From: Ashinkailepas kermadecensis
Taxonomy: Eukaryota; Arthropoda; Thecostraca; Neolepadidae
DNA length: 64,000 bases
Assembly (NCBI GenBank): GCA_034440615.1
Contig: JAOTOM010005124.1
Location: 479,001 to 543,000 of the forward strand
Direction of reading: 5' to 3'
Part shown: one piece after another, positions 58,500-64,000 of the stretch
Layout of the letters: every line of letters begins with the position of its first letter
Numbering within the stretch: position 1 is the first letter of the stretch
Notes under the pieces: generated by a model
The model's database searches: none
What the model was told of the DNA's origin: nothing
What the model saw: only the letters and a program-made list of their open reading frames with translations
Translations under genes and position numbers: made by a program

Positions 58500-59050
58500 G
58501 ATTTGTGTTGCTGGAGTGAAGCAGCGCTGTTGCCGCCCAGCAGTCCCACTGTCCTGCATTACCCCCGCACACACACAAACACACACTGCCACCTGGCAGT
58601 GTGTGTCGCACAACCCGTCTGAAGCAGCGCTGTTGCCGCCCAGCAGTCCCACTGTCCTGCATTACCCCCGCACACACACAAACACACACTGCCACCTGGC
58701 AGTGTGTGTCGCACAACCCGTCTGAAGCAGCGCTGTTGCCGCCCAGCAGTCCCACTGTCCTGCATTACCCCCGCACACACACAAACACACACTGCCACCT
58801 GGCAGGTGTGTCGCACAACCCGTCTGAAGCAGCGCTGTTGCCGCCCAGCAGTCCCACTGTCCTGCATTACCCCCGCACCACACAAACACACACGCCACCT
58901 GGCAGTGTCTGTCGCACAACCCGTCTGAAGCAGCGCTGTTGCCGCCCAGCAGTCCCACTGGTCCTGCTTACCCCCGCTGCCACCTGGCATTGTCTGTCCA
59001 CAGGGACCGGTCTGAAGCAGCGCTATTGCCGCCCAGCAGTCCCTTGCCTG
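58500..59050. repeat. 103-bp minisatellite, ~5 copies
   Basis: Units contain 'gtctgaagcagcgctgttgc', 'cccgcacacacacaaacac' and 'gccacctggcagtgtgtgtc'. The (CA)-rich part shortens in the last copies. Confidence 0.95.
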
Positions 59051-59935
59051 CTCCCGGGACCACCAGCGATGCCGCCAGAATTGTCTGCCAGGCAGGTCTG
59101 TAGGTCTGTAGGTCTGTAGGTCCAAAATTGTCTGCCAGGCAGGTCTGGGCTTTATCATTTCCATTCCCACTGAAGGGCTTTGAAGAGAAGCCTTCTGAAC
59201 CTATAGGTGCTCATAGCATATCGACGCTACCAATCGGTGACCATTTCCTCACACTCCACTTGTTTGTGCCTCCATATTTTGCCACAGTATCCTTTAAGAC
59301 TGAATTGCATTAGGGAACCGTTTTCTCGTCTTCAGGTTCAGTGCACTCTGGATCTTTCTGGGTTTCATGCGTTATTCTCCAAGAAGTTCGTGCGCTTCAT
59401 ATTTCTATTTTCATGAAGTGCTGGGTACCGCCGAGAGTGAGATGACTTGACCTGCGCCGCTAATTCCATTGCACACGAAGCTTAACTCCTGCAACGTGCG
59501 ACGCGTTCATTGAGCATTCGACAGGCCCCTTAAGCTGAACCTTCTTAAGCATGGCCTGGCGAGACTGCGACCTCCCGCACCCCCAGCTGCATCACAACCT
59601 GGCCGCACCTTGAGTGTGTCCGGGTGATGTCGACGGCACACGGTGTACACTGTGCACTGTACAGGTCACGTGACGCGCCGCTGTCGGGTGTGTGGGCTTA
59701 CTGCGCAGCACATCTGCAGTCACGTGACACAGCTGAACAGCAGCCGCCACTCGCCGAACTGCGGCTGCCGGCTGCGGCCGCAGCCCGGCTCAAGGCTGCT
59801 GGTCGCCGAGCTGGCGTCCTGATATGCAGCCGATGCAGGTCCCTGAGGGACAGTGAAGCCATGCGGCGAGTCTCGGCGTCCACGGACGGCCCGCACTCGG
59901 ACGGATGCCGTGATGTGGCTCCGGCCCGTGTCGTG
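59051..59935. other. Intronic spacer, no gene recognised
   Basis: 'aattgtctgccaggcaggtc' occurs twice (59078, 59126) around 'aggtctgt' repeats; the rest is unique. A long + frame through 59624-60793 has no recognisable domain. Confidence 0.5.
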
Positions 59936-60130
59936 AAGCTGGTGCTGCAGCTGAGAGGGTGCCTCTGGCCTCCCGTTCGGGTTGGCTGGCGGCCGGGCAT
60001 CCTCGATTGTGGCTGTACACAAGCGAAGCTGGTGCTGCAGCTGAGAGGGTGCCTCTGGCCTCCCGTTCGAGTTGGCTGGCGGCCGGGCATCCTCGATTGT
60101 GGCTGTACACAAGCGAAGCTGGCGCTGCGA
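59936..60130. repeat. 90-bp tandem duplication
   Basis: 'ggtgctgcagctgagagggt' at 59941 and 60031, continuing to 'gtggctgtacacaagcgaag'; a third partial start follows. Confidence 0.93.
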
Positions 60131-60284
60131 CTCGCGCCGTTAGTGTCGCTATATTCCGGCTGGCGCGCCGCAGCGGTCATGGGATCACTAAACAGTGTAC
60201 GTTCAGGAGTAGTTTGTCGCGCATCTGCAAACTTTGGTGTTGCAAGTGCAATGTGTGTGGTACTGAATATTCTAACCATAATCG

Positions 60285-60460
60285 CGGCCGTCCGGAACAC
60301 GCCAGTGTCCAACCGGAAACATGGGTGTGTTGCCGGTACGTCCGGAACACACACCAGTGTCCAGCCGGGAACACGGGTGTATTGCCGGTACGTCCGGAAC
60401 ACACAACAGTGTCCAACAGGGAACACGGGTGCGATGCCGGTACGTCCTAGAACACACCGT
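60285..60460. repeat. ~53-bp minisatellite, ~3.5 copies
   Basis: Units 'cggtacgtccggaacacac' plus 'agtgtccaaccgggaacacg'. Confidence 0.92.
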
Positions 60461-60825
60461 AATGCTCAACTGCGACCGGTCGTAAATCGATGCAATGCCG
60501 TGTATGCAGCTGCCTTCTCCCCTTCCATTGTCCGGCTTTACACTCGTACGTATGCACACAGCGCACACGGGCATAGACACCATCATCATCATAAATTAGA
60601 CGCCCGATTTGATGTGCCGTCGGCGGTCACGCGAGGGATCGGGTGGCATGGTACAAAGCAAGCCGACGGTGATGGTGTGCAACATCAACAGACCCGATGC
60701 AGCAGGCGATGTTGTTTGCTCACCATGCAACAGGTCCACACACGTGAACCGCGCCGGTGTTTGGTCCGTCCCAGTAAAAATGCACCGGATTGAAACTGAT
60801 TGCACATTTGAGCACTGGGCGCGAA

Positions 60826-60871
60826 TGATCAATTCTGGTCGAAGGCCTAAAGCCCAAATAACTAACTAACA
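60826..60871 (+). repeat. SINE-like 3' tail fragment (tail family 4)
   Basis: 'ctaaagcccaaataactaac', preceded by 'atgatcaattctggtcgaag', which resembles 6597-6617. The upstream body is not classified. Confidence 0.5.
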
Positions 60872-60984
60872 TTTCAAGCACGAGCGTTCTATCCGGGTCG
60901 ACTTCGCCCCCTCTCCGTCTCTGCGGCATCTCTGTTGGTATTCCGTCAGGTGTATCCGGTGTGTCTGAATGTCCGAATGTGAAG

Positions 60985-61420
60985 CTGTGGCAACTTCGTC
61001 GGTGTATCTGTCCGGTGTGTCTGTCCAGAACATCTGTCCAGGGTATCCATCTGTTACATCTGTCCGGTGTGTCTGTCCAGAACATCTGTTCGGTGTATCC
61101 ATCGGTTGTATCTATCTGTTGCATCTGTCCGGTGTGTTGTGTTTGTCCAGAACATCTGTTCGGTGTATCCATCTGTTGTATCTGTCTGTTGTATTTGTCC
61201 AGTGTGTGTCCGATGTGTCTGTCCAGAACATTTGTTCAGTGTATCCGTCCGTTGCGTCTGTTCGATGTGTGTCTGGTGTCTGTCCAGAACATGTCTAGAA
61301 CATATGTCCAGTGTATCCATATGTTGCATCTGTCCGGTGTGTCTGCCCAGAACATCTGTCCAGTGTATCCGTCTGTTGTATCTGTTAGTTGCGTCTGTCT
61401 GGAGTACCTGTCAGGTGTGC
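60985..61420. repeat. Degenerate 50-70-bp repeat, ~8 copies
   Basis: Repeats of 'gtgtgtctgtccagaacatc' and 'gtgtatccatctgttgtatc' in irregular order. Confidence 0.93.
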
Positions 61421-61634
61421 GTGTTTGATGCTCTGGTGCGTCTTACATGTTTGGCTGGCGCTCATGTTTGGCTGTCGGCTGCTCGCTGACCTGGCGCTTA
61501 GCCGGGTCGACTTAAGGGCTGTTTGTTTCTCAGCTTTCGCTACACACTACGGGCTCATAACATCAGTCGGCTGAATGGCTTCGTGCCTGTTGTTTGTCAG
61601 TCGAAGGCCTGCTGACGTGTTGTCTTGTTGTCAG

Positions 61635-61817
61635 TTTAAGGAGGCGATGCCGCTGACGGGCCGATCAGCGATCCTCGGCGAGCAGCGCAACAACTACTTC
61701 TGCGACGTGGCGTGCGGCCGCGGCGAGATGGGGGACTCCACGTACGCCATCACGCGCTCCGGCCTGCTCTGCGAGTTCAACAACCGCCGCCTGCTCGACA
61801 AATGGGTCGAGCTGCGG
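61635..61817 (+). CDS. WDR62/MAPKBP1-like protein, exon 4 of those visible
   Basis: 61 codons, phase 0 at both ends: FKEAMPLTGRSAILGEQRNN, then 'YFCDVACGRGEMGDSTYAIT' and 'RSGLLCEFNNRRLLDKWVEL' plus R. This is the blade after the 'KFWYL' repeat. The 'GRSAILGE-RNN' and 'VACG-G' loop and the 'LLCEFN-RRLLDKWVEL' strand are among the most conserved parts of the family. Acceptor 'cttgttgtcag' with a good pyrimidine tract and a TGAC 19 bases before the AG; donor 'cgg|gtgagg'. An alternative upstream acceptor at 61600 leaves the frame open but adds non-conserved residues, so 61635 is preferred. Confidence 0.97.
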
Positions 61818-62344
61818 GTGAGGCCTCCATCGCACTGGTGCTCGCACTGCTGACGGTGCTGATCCCGGCGCGGGATTTTTTAACTGGCCTTACGGAGTTG
61901 TGGCTGTAAAAATGTACTGCCAATAACTCCCGTAATGTGATATGCAACCAAATATAGGTGCCTAATAAGTGATCCGCGGCTTCTGTATGCGACGCTTGGG
62001 GTAAATTCATACGCGAATTTCTTGTTTAAAGCAGTACCATCGGTCCGTTTTTCCTTCGGAATGTATAATTATTGGATGCTGAAAATCAAGAGTCGTTCCT
62101 TCGTCACTGAGTGGTACCGACGATGGTATTGGCACCGATACTAACGGTGATGTTGCTACTGATACTGGTAATTGTAACGATGTGGTGGATTGAGGATGAG
62201 GGTTGTCTCCATAACGAAGAAAACTGACGAACATTTCGTGATGGGACGACATCAACGAGTGCATTTGAACCAACTGGCCGCTTAAGCCTGAACCTTGATG
62301 CTCGCTTCTCCCCTTGCATATGCCTCATTTTGGCCCGGCCGTGT
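61818..62344. other. Intron 4; no gene recognised
   Basis: Unique sequence of the short 754-bp intron between exons 4 and 5, with a 3' part made of repeats. Confidence 0.7.
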
Positions 62345-62565
62345 GGTGGCCCGGTGTTGACCGGGTCTGCGACCCGTGCTGTTATGTCCCCGTGTGACTT
62401 GTACCGGGGCGCCTGTGCTGCCGTGTCCCCGTGTGACCTGTACCGGGGTGCTCGTGCTGTTGTGATGCCGTGCTGACCGGACCTGCCATCCATGCTTGTC
62501 CCGTGTATTGCACCGGGGCGCCTGTGCTGCCGTGTCCCCGTGTGACCTGTACCGGGGTGGCCGTG
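62345..62565. repeat. ~38-bp repeat running up to the exon 5 acceptor, ~4 copies
   Basis: Units 'gtgctgccgtgtccccgtgt' plus 'gacctgtaccggggcgcc'. The last unit's TGAC lies about 26 bases before the acceptor AG at 62570-62571. Confidence 0.88.
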
Positions 62566-62571
62566 CTCCAG

Positions 62572-62732
62572 ACTCAGACGGCCAACTGTATGGCGGCCGG
62601 CGAACACCTGGTGTTCATCGGGTGCGCCGACGGCATCGTGCGCTGCTTCTCGCCGCACACGCTGCAGTTCGTCACCACACTGCCGCGGACACACTACCTG
62701 GGCGTGGACCTGGCCCGGGGACTGGCTATCAG
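62572..62732 (+). CDS. WDR62/MAPKBP1-like protein, exon 5 of those visible
   Basis: Encodes TQTANCMAAGEHLVFIGCAD, then 'GIVRCFSPHTLQFVTTLPRT' and 'HYLGVDLARGLAI' plus two bases (AG) of the next codon. This is a further WD blade: 'FIGCADGIVRCFSP' is the family's conserved strand and turn, and 'TLPR-H-LG-D' follows. Acceptor 'gtgctccag' (a second AG six bases later could trim two codons); donor 'cag|gtgagg'. Reading past the donor gives an immediate stop (AGG TGA). The last 48 bases and the donor are the founder segment of the array that follows. The protein continues in exons beyond the window. Confidence 0.96.
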
Positions 62733-63375
62733 GTGAGGACCGGGGGAGGGGAGCGGCAGCGGACACACTACCTGGGTGTGGACCTGGCCCGGGGACTGGC
62801 TATCAGGTGAGGACCGGGGGAGGGGAGCGGCAGCGGACACACTACCTGGGTGTGGACCTGGCCCGGGGACTGGCTATCAGGTGAGGACCGGGGCAGGGGA
62901 GCGGCAGCGGAACACACTACCGGGGGCGTGGCGTTAGGGAGGACGGGGGGGGGGGGGGGGACTACCTGGGCGTGGACCTGGCCCGGGGACTGGCTATCAG
63001 GTGAGGACCGGGGGAGGGGAGCGGCAGCGGACACACTACCTGGGCGTGGACCTGGCCCGGGGACTGGCTATCAGGTGAGGACCGGGGGGGGGGAGCGGCA
63101 GCGAACACACTACCTGGGTGTGGACCGGGGGAGGGGAGGGGCAGCAGACACACTACCTGGGTGTGGACCTGGCCCGGGGACTGGCTATCAGGTGAGGACC
63201 GGGGGAGGGGAGCGGCAGCGGACACACTACCTGGGTGTGGACCTGGCCCGGGGACTGGCTATCAGGTGAGGACCGGGGGAGGGGAGCGGCAGCGGACACA
63301 CTACCTGGGTGTGGACCTGGCCCGGGGACTGGCTATCAGGTGAGGACCGGGGGTAGATCATCAGGTGAGGACCCG
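62685..63375. repeat. 74-bp minisatellite made of exon 5 end plus 5' splice site, 8 copies
   Basis: The segment 'gcggacacactacctgg' through 'ggctatcag|gtgaggaccg' recurs with donor-type GT at 62733, 62807, 62881, 63001, 63075, 63192, 63266 and 63340 (74-bp steps except two of ~118-120). A last partial 'tcaggtgagg' is at 63362. Each copy keeps an intact coding version of the exon end. A 16-G run (62945-62960) interrupts the third interval. Confidence 0.97.
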
Positions 63376-64000
63376 GGAATGGAGAAGGTCATGGCTATGT
63401 GCGTATCTGGTGGACTGGAAGGTCATCAGTTGTCCACCTGTGAGGAATATGGTCAACATCTGATGATCCGGAGAGGGAGAGAGCCAGCCTGTCCATCCTC
63501 TCACTGCGGGTCAAACAGCTCACGGCAGCTGAATATCCTAAGCCTCATTCTAGGATCCTACTTGGGGTGGGCTGGAGGACGGCGCGGTGCGATGGGTGGT
63601 GTGTTGCCAGCTCTCACGCGACTGTAGAGTATACCCGGGCCAAGACTGGCCACTGTGCAGCCTGCAAGGTGCCGGAAGACGAGCCAGCCTGCCGCACGTC
63701 TCCACACGAAGCGGGCGTGTCGAGCAGCGGCTGAGTCAGATGGTCGGCCCATCCAGGGTTATTAACGCTCGACGAATGCTCCCCAAGGCTGGGCTAAGGC
63801 TGCCATGCCAGGGTGGAACGGGACAAAAGGCAGCCTTACTTACTGCTACGCTGAGTGCAATACAGATATTTCAGCGTGTGAATTGTTCCGCGTGTACCAA
63901 ATATGCTTAGAATCGCAAACTCTTCACCGTCTGCTTTAGTTATATATTCTTCTTTTTTTCTGTGGATAGCACATTGGGATAGTGGATAGCGACGATGCAC
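63376..64000. other. Intron 5 (partial); no gene recognised
   Basis: Unique sequence to the end of the window. No further exon of the WD40 protein recognised. Confidence 0.6.

Noticed and set aside
59624..60793. Possible 389-residue protein gene in intron 3
   Set aside because: The frame crosses a 90-bp duplication and a 53-bp array, no domain is recognisable, and competing frames are open on the other strand.
61601..61634. Upstream alternative start of exon 4 at the AG at 61600
   Set aside because: It leaves the frame open but adds residues without family similarity, whereas 61635 follows a good pyrimidine tract and joins the phase-0 exon 3 end.
63600..63720. Possible LINE C-terminal fragment
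   Set aside because: A short 'KTGHC'-like reading was noticed, but no other retrotransposon motif supports it.

Overview
The window is nuclear DNA of an animal, most likely an arthropod. Five short, spliced, conserved exons on the + strand encode the N-terminal WD40 region of a WDR62/MAPKBP1-type scaffold protein, and the wording of exons 3-5 (e.g. GRSAILGEQRNNYFCDVACG, LLCEFNNRRLLDKWVELR) is what I would expect of arthropod orthologues. The GC-rich, CpG-rich, minisatellite-choked texture would suit a crustacean such as a barnacle, but that last step is a guess. Nothing bacterial or viral was seen, and there is no CRISPR array.

Layout. 1-25369: minisatellite after minisatellite (units of 22-69 bp), with two tRNA-derived SINE families and a dead non-LTR retrotransposon carrying its own SINE insertion. 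25370-62732: the visible part of the gene, exons at 25370-25461, 38772-38985, 55209-55424, 61635-61817 and 62572-62732. Together these give only 866 coding bases in about 37 kb, with introns of 13310, 16223, 6210 and 754 bp. All four visible exon joins keep reading frame. The gene starts upstream of exon 1 (no ATG exon recognised) and continues beyond the window.

By hand tally roughly 30 kb of the 64 kb is tandem repeat, in about 60 separate arrays. Most belong to unrelated unit families. Array-free, AT-rich islands (about 18150-18650, 22200-22900, 30600-32340, 40150-40620) alternate with GC-rich array DNA. Interspersed elements include at least three tRNA-headed SINE families sharing a 3' module (GTCGTAAAA), several with clean target-site duplications; a hAT-type MITE with an 8-bp duplication inside a 50-bp minisatellite; and a few unclassified dispersed repeats.

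The most striking observation is that two arrays are built from an exon-intron junction of the host gene. The 74-bp array after exon 5 repeats the last 48 coding bases plus the 5' splice site eight times. The ~58-bp array after exon 1 repeats the last ten or so coding bases plus a donor-like sequence. Three other arrays run to within 20-60 bp of splice acceptors, and two of them appear to supply the branch-point TGAC.
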